From contig NZ_CP080377.1 in NCBI RefSeq assembly GCF_019443505.1, forward strand, positions 4,092,001 through 4,156,000: a DNA stretch of 64,000 nucleotides. Direction: 5' to 3'. Under the pieces are notes generated by a model. That model was not told where the DNA came from, ran no database searches, and worked only from the letters and a program-made list of their open reading frames with translations. Position 1 is the first letter of the stretch, and each line of letters starts with the position of its first letter. A program made the position numbers and the translations under genes. The stretch is from Janthinobacterium sp. PAMC25594 (GTDB taxonomy: Bacteria; Pseudomonadota; Gammaproteobacteria; Burkholderiales; Burkholderiaceae_D). Of the stretch, positions 1-8,195 are shown piece after piece.

Positions 1-754
1 GTACCGTGTCGAGTACCAGCTTGCCGTGGCGGTTGTGCAGGATGGGCACGACGAACGGGTATTCGCGGTTGCCGTTGATGCCCTTGCCGACCAGGTAGGC
101 GCCCTTGTTGCGGTAGAACAAACTGGTCAAGACCTGGAGCTGGTGGTTCGGCTCCAGCTTGTCGCTGCCGAACAGCTGCCGCAGGCGCGCTTCCACCTGG
201 GCCACGTCGCGCTCCAGGTCGGCAAATGCGCAGTCCAGCTGGAAGTTGCCCAGCATGAGCGTCAGGGTATGGCGCAAGCCATCCTTGCCCGGGTAATACA
301 CGCGGTAGGTGGGCACCGGGTCTTGCGTCTCGATGTATTCCGTGGAAACGACGGGACGCACGAAAATATAGTCGTTATTGAAATAAGTGCGGTGCAGGAT
401 GTTGCAGCAGACGGAATTGAAGAAGGTTTCCGCCAGTTCCGGTTGCTTGTGCTCCGTCAGCATGCCGATGTAGTGCAGCTTGAGTTCGCGCCACACTTCG
501 TCGCTCAACTCCGACTCTTCGTACTCATCTTCGAGCATCTGCACGCATTCCTGCACGCGCTTGTCATAAAAGTCGATGCGTTCGCGGGCCGCCGTCTGGG
601 CCGCGCTCCAGGCGCCTTGTTCGAAATACCGCTTGGCGTGCTGGCTCGTTTCGCGGAACAGACGGTAATGCTTGTCGAAGCCGTCGCGGATGGTGCGCGC
701 GATATCGAATGCAATCTGGGAAGAGAGCAATTTGGGGAAGGCAATTTGCGTCAT
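1..754 (-). CDS. aceK: Isocitrate dehydrogenase kinase/phosphatase, N-terminal part (cut by window edge)
   Basis: AceK phosphorylates and dephosphorylates isocitrate dehydrogenase and so sets the split between the TCA cycle and the glyoxylate shunt. The minus strand translates without a stop from ATG at 754 to the window edge, giving about 251 residues that begin [14 protein letters not shown] recognise AceK family sequence in the N-terminal region, for example [21 protein letters not shown] and [18 protein letters not shown]. The kinase active site would lie beyond the left edge. The start is 53 bases after the ivd stop on the same strand, so cotranscription with ivd is likely. aceK near leucine-catabolism genes is a known betaproteobacterial arrangement. 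The identification rests on memory of the family, not a search. Confidence 0.9.
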   Translation of the reverse strand, partial: MTQIAFPKLLSSQIAFDIARTIRDGFDKHYRLFRETSQHAKRYFEQGAWSAAQTAARERIDFYDKRVQECVQMLEDEYEESELSDEVWRELKLHYIGMLTEHKQPELAETFFNSVCCNILHRTYFNNDYIFVRPVVSTEYIETQDPVPTYRVYYPGKDGLRHTLTLMLGNFQLDCAFADLERDVAQVEARLRQLFGSDKLEPNHQLQVLTSLFYRNKGAYLVGKGINGNREYPFVVPILHNRHGKLVLDTV

Positions 755-807
755 AGTTGTGCTCGCATGAATGGCTTATCCCCCAGTCGATAACCGCGCG
801 CCCGTGC

Positions 808-1992
808 TTACTTGGTTTCCGCAAACAATTCGCGGCCGATCAGCATGCGGCGGATTTCGCTGGTCCCGGCGCCGATTTCGTACAGCTTGGCATCGCGCCA
901 CAGGCGGCCGGCCGGATACTCGTTGATGTAGCCGTTGCCGCCCAGTGCCTGGATCGCTTCGCCCGCCATCCAGGTCGCCTTCTCCGCACTATACAGAATG
1001 GCGCCGGCCGCATCCTTGCGCAACTGGCGCACGGCTTCCGGCGTGGTGGCGCGGTCGCAGGCCTGGCCCACGGCGTAGACATAGGCCTTGCACGCCATCA
1101 TGGTCGAGTACATATCGGCCAGCTTACCTTGCATCAACTGGAACTCGCCGATGGCCTGGCCAAATTGCTTGCGGTCATGCACGTAGGGCACGACCAGGTC
1201 CATGCAGGCCTGCATGATGCCCAGCGGGCCGCCGGACAGCACGGTGCGCTCGAAATCGAGGCCCGACATCAGCACGTTGACGCCCTTGCCCAGGCCACCG
1301 AGCACGTTTTCGGCCGGCACTTCGCAATCCTGGAACACCAGTTCGCCCGTGTGCGAGCCGCGCATGCCCAGCTTGTCGAGCTTTTGCGCGATGGAAAATC
1401 CTTTGAAATTCTTTTCGATCAGGAACGCCGTCATGCCGCGCGCACCCGCTTCCAGGTCGTTTTTCGCGTACACCACCAGCACGTCCGCGTCGGGACCGTT
1501 GGTGATCCACATCTTGGTGCCGTTCAGAACCCAGCGGTCGCCCTTGAAGTCGGCGCGCAGCTTCATGCTGACGACGTCCGAGCCCGCGTTCGGCTCCGAC
1601 ATGGCCAAGGCGCCGATGTGCTCGCCCGTGATGAGTTTTGGCAGGTACTTCGCCTTTTGCTCGGCCGTGCCGTTGCGCTTGATCTGGTTCACGCACAGGT
1701 TCGAGTGGGCGCCGTAGGACAGGCCGACGGAGGCCGAGGCGCGCGAGATCTCTTCCATGGCGATGATGTGCGCCAGGTAGCCCATGCCGGCGCCGCCATA
1801 TTCTTCGCTGACGGTGATGCCGAGCAAGCCCATGTCGCCCATCTTGCGCCACAGGTCCATGGGGAACTGGTCGGTGCGGTCGATCTCGGCCGCGCGCGGC
1901 GCGATTTCGGCGGCGGCAAATTGTTGGATCGCTTCGCGCAGGGAGGCGATGTCGTCGCCGTGGTCAAAGGTCAAGCCTGGGAGATGGAGCAT
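808..1992 (-). CDS. ivd: Isovaleryl-CoA dehydrogenase
   Basis: This FAD-dependent acyl-CoA dehydrogenase oxidises isovaleryl-CoA to 3-methylcrotonyl-CoA in leucine degradation and passes electrons to ETF. The 394-residue product has the full family length. Signatures are [10 protein letters not shown] (131-140), the [13 protein letters not shown] flavin-site segment (154-166) and [19 protein letters not shown] near the C-terminus. The isovaleryl-type catalytic glutamate sits in [15 protein letters not shown] at E248; most other acyl-CoA dehydrogenases carry their base nearer the C-terminus, which favours isovaleryl-CoA as substrate. A promoter overlapping a LiuR operator lies about 60-90 bases upstream. 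The gene lies between liuR and aceK on the same strand. Confidence 0.95.
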   Translation of the reverse strand: MLHLPGLTFDHGDDIASLREAIQQFAAAEIAPRAAEIDRTDQFPMDLWRKMGDMGLLGITVSEEYGGAGMGYLAHIIAMEEISRASASVGLSYGAHSNLCVNQIKRNGTAEQKAKYLPKLITGEHIGALAMSEPNAGSDVVSMKLRADFKGDRWVLNGTKMWITNGPDADVLVVYAKNDLEAGARGMTAFLIEKNFKGFSIAQKLDKLGMRGSHTGELVFQDCEVPAENVLGGLGKGVNVLMSGLDFERTVLSGGPLGIMQACMDLVVPYVHDRKQFGQAIGEFQLMQGKLADMYSTMMACKAYVYAVGQACDRATTPEAVRQLRKDAAGAILYSAEKATWMAGEAIQALGGNGYINEYPAGRLWRDAKLYEIGAGTSEIRRMLIGRELFAETK

Positions 1993-2048
1993 GTCGTCCT
2001 CGTCGTCGTTATAAGTGTGGCGGTCATGGGTGCCGGGTCAGTAAAGCT

Positions 2049-2077
2049 ATGATACTCAGTTGTGACGTTTACGTAAA
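2049..2077 (-). promoter_or_regulatory. ivd promoter with -35 inside the LiuR operator
   Basis: Read on the minus strand, TTTACG (2077-2072) and TATCAT (2054-2049) are separated by exactly 17 bases, a good sigma-70 layout. The -35 hexamer lies wholly within the LiuR palindrome at 2068-2083, so a bound regulator would be expected to block RNA polymerase. The start codon of ivd is at 1992. The promoter is predicted by eye only. Confidence 0.65.
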
Positions 2078-2083
2078 CGTAAA
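2068..2083. promoter_or_regulatory. LiuR operator upstream of ivd
   Basis: TTTACGTAAACGTAAA is a perfect 7-2-7 inverted repeat (TTTACGT / ACGTAAA). It closely resembles the LiuR motif I remember from comparative studies of branched-chain amino acid regulons in proteobacteria. The adjacent regulator gene and the dehydrogenase target fit that assignment, and a near-identical site precedes liuR. Confidence 0.85.
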
Positions 2084-2118
2084 GTGGCGCGCGCGGCGGC
2101 TGTCCGCTGCCCGCGCCT

Positions 2119-2523
2119 TTAGTTGGTTTGCGCCTTATCAAGGTTCAAGTCCGCCAGCATGCGCGCGCACGCGTCTTCATGCGCGCTGATTTCCGCCAGC
2201 GCCATTTCGATATCGATGCGCTGCTGTTCCAGCGTTTGCCGGTGCTGCGCCAGCACGCCCAGGAAGCGGTCCATCTGCGCGCGCGTGTCCTTCGGCGACT
2301 CGTACATGTCGACCAGGCTCTTGATTTCCGACAGGGCCAGGCCCAGGCGCTTGCCGCGCAGGGTCAGCTTCAAGCGGGTGCGGTCGCGCGGCGTGTAGAC
2401 GCGGCTGCGTCCGCCTGCGCCTTCGCGCTTCGGGCTGAGCAAGCCCTGGTCTTCATAGAAGCGGATGGCGCGTGCCGTGATGTCGAATTCCCGCGCCAGT
2501 TCGGTAATGGTATAGGTCGTCAT
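2119..2523 (-). CDS. liuR: MerR-family regulator of leucine/isovalerate catabolism (LiuR-like)
   Basis: This is a transcription factor that binds palindromic operators and controls leucine/isovalerate degradation genes. From ATG 2523 it gives 134 residues: an N-terminal MerR winged helix (TYTITELAREFDI, then RAIRFYEDQGLL) and a C-terminal dimerisation coiled coil (about 80-125). The second ATG at 2523 is preferred over 2547 because family members start right at the TYTITELA segment; neither start has a strong Shine-Dalgarno sequence. The C-terminal part has no metal-binding cysteine pair, as expected for a LiuR type rather than a metal sensor; the likely effector is an acyl-CoA intermediate (inferred). 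It lies directly upstream of ivd, and operator copies are found before both genes. Confidence 0.9.
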   Translation of the reverse strand: MTTYTITELAREFDITARAIRFYEDQGLLSPKREGAGGRSRVYTPRDRTRLKLTLRGKRLGLALSEIKSLVDMYESPKDTRAQMDRFLGVLAQHRQTLEQQRIDIEMALAEISAHEDACARMLADLNLDKAQTN

Positions 2524-2600
2524 TGCTGCGGGCGGTGTCGGTTGCATGGGTGATCGGTCGATAGATGGGTGCTGCGGGGCAGGCGGGTGGCAAAGTGCCG

Positions 2601-2616
2601 TTTACGTCAACGTCAA
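2601..2616. promoter_or_regulatory. LiuR operator upstream of liuR
   Basis: TTTACGTCAACGTCAA differs from a perfect 7-2-7 palindrome at one position and matches the ivd operator at 14 of 16 positions. It lies just downstream of a predicted liuR promoter, where bound LiuR would repress its own gene. Confidence 0.8.
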
Positions 2617-2620
2617 TACT

Positions 2621-2648
2621 ATTGTAGCGTGCCTTGCCCGTGCTGCAA
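2621..2648 (-). promoter_or_regulatory. liuR promoter
   Basis: Read on the minus strand, TTGCAG (2648-2643) and TACAAT (2626-2621) are separated by 16 bases. The LiuR operator begins 4 bases beyond the -10, over the expected transcription start, which is a typical autorepression arrangement. The prediction is by eye. Confidence 0.6.
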
Positions 2649-2649
2649 C

Positions 2650-3194
2650 AAAGAAAAAAACGCCTGTGGACAGGGGAATTTGGCGAATAAGGCAACAGTT
2701 ACTGAAAATAAATTGATTCTTCTTGCGCAAACACGCTTAAGATCGAGAGTTGGTGGCTAAGATGACACCAAAAAGAGCTTTCCTGGCATAACTGCGACAT
2801 TCTTTTCGCTGCGATGGCAGTAAAATTTTTTGGGTAACAGGGACGATCAAAAAACAACGTTTCACTATGAGTACGTTGTATTGATTGTTTCCATATTGAA
2901 AACACAATGGCCCTTCTGAAAACTTTGTCTACGAGAAATTGTATGACATGGGCATTGCGTGTATCGGTAGAGCAGGGCATTATCCGATACCGTACGTTGT
3001 AATGCCAAACCGAGGCTTTGAATCGTGCTGCAGTGCGAAAATCAAGGCCAGCCGCGAATTTGAACCGAAGCCACACAGAATCACAAGAGAAAATTTGGAC
3101 CACTTTTTCACCTAAAAAGCCTGGCCGGAGTGTTAATTGTTAATTTATACTCTTTTCAAATGTAACAATCTGTATGGTCATTCAAGAAACTGAC
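2650..3194. other. Low-GC intergenic region without a supported gene
   Basis: About 550 bases are clearly richer in A and T than the surrounding DNA, with A/T runs and no reading frame that looks like a protein. A 134-codon minus-strand frame at 2699-3103 was judged non-coding. TATACT at 3146-3151 could be a -10 element for the downstream regulator, but no good -35 is present. The base composition suggests acquired or decayed DNA. Confidence 0.5.
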
Positions 3195-3214
3195 TTTCAT
3201 GTTACAACATGAAA
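3195..3214. promoter_or_regulatory. 20-bp palindromic operator candidate
   Basis: TTTCATGTTACAACATGAAA is a perfect 9-2-9 inverted repeat ending 10 bases before the ATG of the HTH regulator at 3225. A weaker half-site-like TGTAAC lies at 3161-3166. The position over the start region suggests autorepression by the regulator it precedes; this is an inference from placement. Confidence 0.6.
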
Positions 3215-3224
3215 TAGTACACCT

Positions 3225-3632
3225 ATGAATTCTTCTAACGAACGCGAAAGCTTCAGCCAACGACTTCAGTTGGCTCTCAAAAACGCCCATTACTCTCCAG
3301 ACAGCCCGACCAGACTGGCCCGGGAATTCAACATCCGTTTCGACGGACGCCCGATTACCGTGCATGCAGCTAGGAAATGGTTAGTAGGTGAAGCAATTCC
3401 CACGCAAGAGAAATTGCGCATGATTGCCCAATGGTTGGGCGTTCCTGCGGAATGGTTGCGTTTTGGCGGCCCGGAAAGCGCCACGCCGAATGGCGAAGCG
3501 GGCAGCGCTTTATCGCGTTTTGAGTCCGCCGATGTGAAATTAATTGCCGATTTGCAAAGATTAGATGAACATCATCGTCAAATCGCGCGTGAATTTATTC
3601 GCATGCTGGTCAGAGTCAACTACCAAAAGTAA
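3225..3632 (+). CDS. Small HTH (phage-repressor-like) transcriptional regulator
   Basis: The 135-residue protein has a helix-turn-helix-like N-terminal domain (about residues 8-80) of the kind found in lambda-type repressors: FSQRLQLAL, then a segment with ITVHAARKWLVGEAIPTQEKLRMIAQWLGVPAEWLRFG. The C-terminal 45 residues look helical (DLQRLDEHHRQIAREFIRMLV) and may dimerise. No LexA/CI-type autocleavage domain is present. The DNA target is unknown, but a 20-bp perfect palindrome directly upstream is a good autoregulatory candidate. It sits alone beside AT-rich DNA and may be a remnant of a mobile element or an established orphan regulator. The family assignment is by pattern recognition only. 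Confidence 0.75.
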   Translation: MNSSNERESFSQRLQLALKNAHYSPDSPTRLAREFNIRFDGRPITVHAARKWLVGEAIPTQEKLRMIAQWLGVPAEWLRFGGPESATPNGEAGSALSRFESADVKLIADLQRLDEHHRQIAREFIRMLVRVNYQK

Positions 3633-3877
3633 GCATTCAGGCCCTCCCCGGCCGGCGCCGTCCGCTTTTTGCTGGCGGTGCTCTCCCTGTCCTCTTATTT
3701 GCGCAAGGTCATACTGGAGACATGATTTTGCCGCACAATAAGACTTCGCATGTTGCGCTGCAGCGGAATTATTTGACAATAATCCCGTACGCAGCGGCGC
3801 AGCGGCCAATACCAGCGCATAATCACAGCAGAAGCAGCCAGTTCATCCACTACGGAGCCGAGCATTTGAGCCGTCTT

Positions 3878-4048
3878 ATGAAAAGTAACTACAGCAATAC
3901 CGCGCAGCTGAAGGACTTGATGACCGTGCCTCCCATGACCGCCGCGCAACATGCGGAAGTGATGCGTAAACGGATCGCCCACCGCAGGATGGTTGAAGAA
4001 GCCAGGGATTTGAAGCAGGCCAGTGCCGTTCAGTTTGAGAAGCGGTGA
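3878..4048 (+). CDS. Short hypothetical protein
   Basis: A 56-codon frame starts at ATG 3878 (MKSNYSNTAQLKDLM). The product is hydrophilic and rich in Ala, Arg and Glu (AEVMRKRIAHRRMVEEARD), probably helical. An in-frame ATG at 3722 would give 108 residues, but codon use before 3878 looks non-coding. No strong ribosome site is seen. I do not recognise a family. It may be a real small gene or chance. Confidence 0.3.
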   Translation: MKSNYSNTAQLKDLMTVPPMTAAQHAEVMRKRIAHRRMVEEARDLKQASAVQFEKR

Positions 4049-4159
4049 GTGGTGGATGGCTGAGCAAAGCTGCTGCGCGTCGCGCTTCTCAGCCACAAAT
4101 CGCTGCCGTTCGCTACGCTTTTGTCAGGCATCGTGACGCCAACTACATCGTGACGTCAA

Positions 4160-4774
4160 CTACTGGATAGGGGTGTCGCCAGTGGACTTAAGTCCACTCC
4201 AGCGCGGCGCCAGGGCGTGCTCGATGCCGAGCAGGTCGATGACGCGCGCCACCGTATGGTCGACCATCTCCGCGATGCTGTGCGGGTGGTGATAAAAGCT
4301 CGGTAAGGGCGGGAAGATGATGCCGCCCATTTCGGTCACGGCGGTCATATTGCGCAGGTGCGCCAGGTTGAATGGCGTTTCGCGCACCATCAGGATCAGG
4401 CGCCGGCGCTCCTTGAGCACCACATCGGCGGCCCGCGTAATCAAATTATCCGACAAGCCATGCGCCACGGCCGCCAGGGTCTTCATCGAGCACGGCGCGA
4501 CGACCATGCCATCCGATTGAAACGAGCCGCTGGCGATCGACGCGCCGATATCGCGCAGCTTGTGCACGACGTGCGCCTGCGCTTCGATTTCCTTGCGCCC
4601 CACGCCCGTTTCCTGGTGCAGGGTCAAAACAGCGGCATCGGACAGAACCAGATGCGTCTCGACGCCGGGCGTGGCGACCAGCAATTGCAGCAGCCGCAAG
4701 CCATACACGGCGCCCGTGGCGCCCGTGATGGCAACGACGACACGGCGCGGCCGCTGCGGCACACTATCAGGCAT
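4160..4774 (-). CDS. ubiX: Flavin prenyltransferase UbiX
   Basis: UbiX joins dimethylallyl phosphate to FMN to make prenylated FMN, the cofactor of the UbiD decarboxylase in ubiquinone synthesis. The 204-residue product has the usual length. Family features visible are the flavin-binding [14 protein letters not shown] near the N-terminus, [15 protein letters not shown] mid-protein, and [16 protein letters not shown]. The gene overlaps the 3' end of grxD by 8 bases, so the two are probably cotranscribed and translationally coupled. No ubiD is in the window. Confidence is high from the complete set of motifs. Confidence 0.95.
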   Translation of the reverse strand: MPDSVPQRPRRVVVAITGATGAVYGLRLLQLLVATPGVETHLVLSDAAVLTLHQETGVGRKEIEAQAHVVHKLRDIGASIASGSFQSDGMVVAPCSMKTLAAVAHGLSDNLITRAADVVLKERRRLILMVRETPFNLAHLRNMTAVTEMGGIIFPPLPSFYHHPHSIAEMVDHTVARVIDLLGIEHALAPRWSGLKSTGDTPIQ

Positions 4775-5078
4775 CGATCAGGGTTTTCAGTTCGCCCGAT
4801 TCAAACATTTCATTCATGATATCGGAACCACCGATGAACTCGCCTTTCACATACAGCTGCGGAATGGTCGGCCAGTTCGAATAATCCTTGATGCCCTGGC
4901 GCACTTCCGGGTCGTCCAGCACGTTGACGGTGGCGATGTTTTCCACGCCGCATGCCTTCAGGATCTGGATGGCGCGGCCGGAAAAGCCGCACTGCGGGAA
5001 TTGGGCGGTGCCCTTCATGAACAGCACGACTGGCGTGCTCGTCACGGTTTCTTTGATCCAGGTTTGTACGTCGCTCAT
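4767..5078 (-). CDS. grxD: Monothiol glutaredoxin (Grx4/GrxD type)
   Basis: This is a CGFS-type monothiol glutaredoxin that ligates and hands over [2Fe-2S] clusters, usually with BolA proteins. The 103-residue product carries the active-site CGFS (residues 30-33) and the glutathione-binding [18 protein letters not shown] segment. It is first in a two-gene unit with ubiX. A BolA/IbaG-family protein, a common partner of this class, is encoded in this window at 50944. The ATG at 5078 matches the family N-terminus. Confidence 0.95.
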   Translation of the reverse strand: MSDVQTWIKETVTSTPVVLFMKGTAQFPQCGFSGRAIQILKACGVENIATVNVLDDPEVRQGIKDYSNWPTIPQLYVKGEFIGGSDIMNEMFESGELKTLIDA

Positions 5079-5170
5079 AGCTGCCTCTGATGGGTAAATA
5101 AATAGATGCCGTCATTTTATAAGAAAACGACGGCACGGGTATGCGCTCAGGTCATAAATCGGGCAAGTCA

Positions 5171-5194
5171 GCCACGCCGGCAAGCCGGCATGGC
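5171..5194 (-). terminator. Hairpin after tex, possible terminator
   Basis: Two bases past the tex stop, GCCA-CG-CCGGC-AA-GCCGG-CA-TGGC forms a stem with one internal mismatch. No U-run follows on the minus strand, so it may be an RNA 3' end or processing hairpin rather than a classical intrinsic terminator. Confidence 0.35.
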
Positions 5195-5196
5195 GC

Positions 5197-7545
5197 TTAG
5201 CCGCGCAGCTTGGCGAACGCGGCGGCCATGCTGCCGGCCGGTTCGGGGGCGTTGCGCGATTGCGACTGGTGCTGCGCCAGGCCGCGGCGGTCGTTGCGGT
5301 CGCCTTTTTGCTCCGGCTTGCTGCCCGCCTGCGGCGCGCTGTCCGTCAGGCGCATGGTCAGCGCGATGCGCTTGCGCTTTTCATCGACTTCCAGCACTTT
5401 GACACGCACGACCTGGCCCGCCTTGACCACCGTGTGCGGGTCTTTCACAAACGTGCTCGACAGGGCCGAGATGTGCACCAGGCCATCCTGGTGCACGCCG
5501 ATGTCGACGAAGGCGCCAAAGGCGGCCACGTTGGTGACCACGCCTTCTAAAATCATGTCCGGGCGCAAGTCGCGGATTTCTTCCACGCCTTCCTTGAAGG
5601 TGGCGGTGGTGAACTCGGGACGCGGGTCGCGGCCGGGCTTTTCCAGTTCCTTCAAGATATCGGTAATGGTCGGCACGCCGAACGTTTCATCCGCGTATTT
5701 TGCCGGGCTGAGGGTTTTCAGCAGGGCCGTTTCGCCGATGACGGCCTGGATGTCCTTCTTGATGTCCGCCAAAATCTTTTCCACCAGCGGGTACGATTCC
5801 GGGTGGACGGCCGAGGCGTCCAGCGGGTTCTCGCCGCCCATCACGCGCAAAAAGCCGGCCGCCTGTTCGAACGTTTTGTCGCCCAGGCGCGGCACGGCCT
5901 TTAACGCCGCGCGCGAGGTGAACGCACCCTTCATGTCGCGGTAGCTGACGATGCTTTGCGCCACGCTGGCCGACAGGCCGGAGACGCGCGCCAGCAGGGG
6001 AGCGGACGCGGTATTGACGTCCACGCCGACGGCATTCACGCAATCTTCCACCACGGCATCGAGCGAGCGGGCCAGCTGGCTTTGGCTCACGTCATGCTGG
6101 TACTGGCCCACGCCGATCGATTTCGGATCAATCTTGACCAGCTCGGCCAGCGGATCTTGCAGGCGGCGCGCGATCGACACGGCGCCGCGCAGCGACACAT
6201 CCATGTCCGGCAGCTCTTTCGAGGCGAATTCGGACGCCGAATACACCGACGCGCCCGCTTCCGAGACGACGATCTTCGTCATCTTCGCTTCCGGGTGCTG
6301 CTTGATCAAATCCTGCGCCAGTTTATCGGTCTCGCGCGAGGCGGTGCCGTTGCCGATCGAAATCAGCGACACATTGTGCTTGGCTGCCAGACGGCCCAGC
6401 GTGTGCAGCGAGCCATCCCAGTCGTTCTTCGGCTGGTGCGGGTAGATCACGGCCGTGTCGACCACTTTACCGGTGGCATCGACCACGGCGACCTTGACGC
6501 CCGTGCGCAGGCCGGGATCGAGGCCCATGGTGGCGCGCTGGCCGGCCGGCGCGGCCAGCAGCAGCGCTTTCAGATTGGTGGCGAAGACGTTGATCGCATC
6601 GAGTTCCGAGCGTTCGCGCAGCGCGCCCATCAGTTCCGTTTCCAGGTGCATGAAGCTTTTCACGCGCCAGGTCCAGCGCGCCGTGTCCGCCAGCCATTTG
6701 TCGGCCGGGCGGCCTTGTTGCTTGATGCCGAAGCGGACGGCGATGCGGCCTTCGCACGGGTTGTGCGGCGCATCCCATTTCGGTTTTTCCGCTTCCGTGT
6801 CCAGGCGCAGGGTGACGTCGAGGATGCCTTCGCGGCGGCCGCGCAGCAGCGCCAGCGCGCGGTGCGATGGCACTGTGGAAATTGTTTCCGAGTATGCGAA
6901 ATAATCGGCGAATTTTTCGCCTTCATCCTGCTTGCCTTCCACCACTTTCGATTCGACGATGCCGTGTTCCTGCACGTATTCGCGCAAGGTTTGCAGCAAC
7001 GTTGCGTCTTCGGCGAAGCGCTCCATCAGGATCTGGCGCGCGCCGTCGAGGGCTGCCTTGGTGTCGGCCACGCCAGGATTATTCCCGTCGGCACTCGTAA
7101 ACGCGTCGCGCAGGAACTTGCCCGCTTCCATTTCCGGCGTCAGTTCGGGATTGTCCAGCAAACAGTCGGCCAGCGGCATCAAGCCCGCTTCGATGGCGAT
7201 CTGCGCCTTCGTGCGGCGCTTCTGCTTGTACGGCAGATACAAATCTTCCAGGCGCGTCTTGTCTTCCGCGTGCATGACGGCATCGAGCAGCTCAGGCGTC
7301 ATCTTGTTCTGTTCCGTGATCGACGCCACGATGGCGGCGCGCCGCTCTTCCAGTTCGCGCAGGTAGCGCAGGCGCTCTTCGAGCAGGCGCAGCTGGATAT
7401 CGTCGAGGCCGCCGGTTGCTTCCTTGCGGTAACGGGCGATGAAGGGCACGGTGGCGCCTTCGTCGAGCAGTTCGATGGCGGCGGCAACTTGCACCGGTTT
7501 GGCGGCAAGTTCAAGGGCAAGGCGTTGTTCGATAGTGGGCAGCAT
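5197..7545 (-). CDS. tex: Tex-family RNA-binding transcription accessory protein
   Basis: Tex is a conserved cytoplasmic nucleic-acid-binding protein related to eukaryotic Spt6 and is thought to act in transcription. From ATG 7545 it has 782 residues, normal for the family. Order: helical N-terminal Tex domain ([37 protein letters not shown]), a YqgF/RNase H-like domain ([19 protein letters not shown]), helix-hairpin-helix segments ([42 protein letters not shown]) and an S1 domain ([26 protein letters not shown]). A charged tail follows. The upstream in-frame start at 7584 is less likely: the 7545 start has a GGAAAC ribosome site and matches family N-termini. Confidence 0.95.
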   Translation of the reverse strand: MLPTIEQRLALELAAKPVQVAAAIELLDEGATVPFIARYRKEATGGLDDIQLRLLEERLRYLRELEERRAAIVASITEQNKMTPELLDAVMHAEDKTRLEDLYLPYKQKRRTKAQIAIEAGLMPLADCLLDNPELTPEMEAGKFLRDAFTSADGNNPGVADTKAALDGARQILMERFAEDATLLQTLREYVQEHGIVESKVVEGKQDEGEKFADYFAYSETISTVPSHRALALLRGRREGILDVTLRLDTEAEKPKWDAPHNPCEGRIAVRFGIKQQGRPADKWLADTARWTWRVKSFMHLETELMGALRERSELDAINVFATNLKALLLAAPAGQRATMGLDPGLRTGVKVAVVDATGKVVDTAVIYPHQPKNDWDGSLHTLGRLAAKHNVSLISIGNGTASRETDKLAQDLIKQHPEAKMTKIVVSEAGASVYSASEFASKELPDMDVSLRGAVSIARRLQDPLAELVKIDPKSIGVGQYQHDVSQSQLARSLDAVVEDCVNAVGVDVNTASAPLLARVSGLSASVAQSIVSYRDMKGAFTSRAALKAVPRLGDKTFEQAAGFLRVMGGENPLDASAVHPESYPLVEKILADIKKDIQAVIGETALLKTLSPAKYADETFGVPTITDILKELEKPGRDPRPEFTTATFKEGVEEIRDLRPDMILEGVVTNVAAFGAFVDIGVHQDGLVHISALSSTFVKDPHTVVKAGQVVRVKVLEVDEKRKRIALTMRLTDSAPQAGSKPEQKGDRNDRRGLAQHQSQSRNAPEPAGSMAAAFAKLRG

Positions 7546-7637
7546 GGTTGTTTCCAGAGCGATCAAGCTTGGAATGATACGCAATCGGCGCGATTGCGCA
7601 ATCTTGACAGCGCAAATGGACTGTGCGTTGACGACCG

Positions 7638-8003
7638 CTAACGGGGTGGCAGCAGCGGGCTGGCGGGCGCGGGAGCCGGCGGCCTCTGCGGCGTGACGGA
7701 TTTGCCGAAGGCATTGCCCATGCGGTGTTCGAGGGCGGCGCGGTTGTACAGGCCCAGCTGGTTCGACGGACGCTGCACGGTCGCTTCCGCCCCGGACAGG
7801 CTAGGCGGCGGCCCGTTCACGGTGTTGCTGTTGGGTAATAATTTTTCACTCAAGCAAGACATCGATGGCGCGCGCTTGCCGTTCACTTCCACCTCCACGC
7901 AGCCTTTCTGCGGCGCGGCGGCTGTCACGACGACGGTGTGCTCGTCCGCCTGCGCGGCCAGGGCGGCGCAGGTCAACAGCAATAGCAAGAACAGGCGTGC
8001 CAT
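7638..8003 (-). CDS. Small exported protein of unknown function
   Basis: A 121-residue protein starts at ATG 8003 with a clear signal peptide ([19 protein letters not shown], cleavage probably after AQA). The mature part has two cysteines (KGCVEV and MSCLSE) that could form a disulfide, a central acidic/polar section, and a proline-rich end. I recognise no family. It faces away from the STN sensor gene, with the 192-base shared intergenic region carrying a PHO-box-like repeat; whether that region also serves this gene is unknown. Confidence 0.6.
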   Translation of the reverse strand: MARLFLLLLLTCAALAAQADEHTVVVTAAAPQKGCVEVEVNGKRAPSMSCLSEKLLPNSNTVNGPPPSLSGAEATVQRPSNQLGLYNRAALEHRMGNAFGKSVTPQRPPAPAPASPLLPPR

Positions 8004-8091
8004 GGCGGCTCCCGGAACGGTGGAACAAGCGTTCAGCATAGCAAGGTCATATGTCGCAGCGATGACACGCCAGCGTGATCGCTAATGCCCC

Positions 8092-8125
8092 ATGTCATAC
8101 AGTTGTCATTTTATGAAGTTACCAT
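8092..8125 (+). promoter_or_regulatory. PHO-box-like direct repeat and -10 upstream of the sensor gene
   Basis: ATGTCAT (8092-8098), a 4-base spacer and TTGTCAT (8103-8109) form the 7-4-7, 11-bp-period layout of a PhoB-binding PHO box; 12 of 14 repeat positions match CTGTCAT twice. TACCAT (8120-8125) lies 10 bases after the repeat, the spacing expected for a -10 element in PhoB-activated promoters. The ATG of the sensor gene is at 8196. This is a prediction from pattern and spacing. Confidence 0.6.
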
Positions 8126-8195
8126 CCTGCCATTCTGCAGACAACATTGCAGTCAAGACACTTCATGAGCAGGCTCTCGTTGATTTCCCTGGACA

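Noticed and set aside
2699..3103. 134-codon minus-strand frame in the AT-rich gap
   Set aside because: A GTG start with a weak AGGTG site exists, but the product is a mixture of Cys, Trp and Phe with no domain, and the region looks non-coding. Not excluded fully; RNA data would decide.
3773..3801. TTGACA at 3773 as a promoter for the short ORF at 3878
   Set aside because: No -10-like hexamer lies at 16-18 bases; the following bases are GC-rich.
3695..4096. 133-codon minus-strand frame overlapping the short hypothetical gene
   Set aside because: No ribosome site, no recognisable domain; it is mostly antisense to another weak ORF.
5106..5402. 98-codon plus-strand frame overlapping the tex 3' end
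   Set aside because: Arg/Cys/Ala-rich shadow translation of the minus-strand tex gene with no domain.
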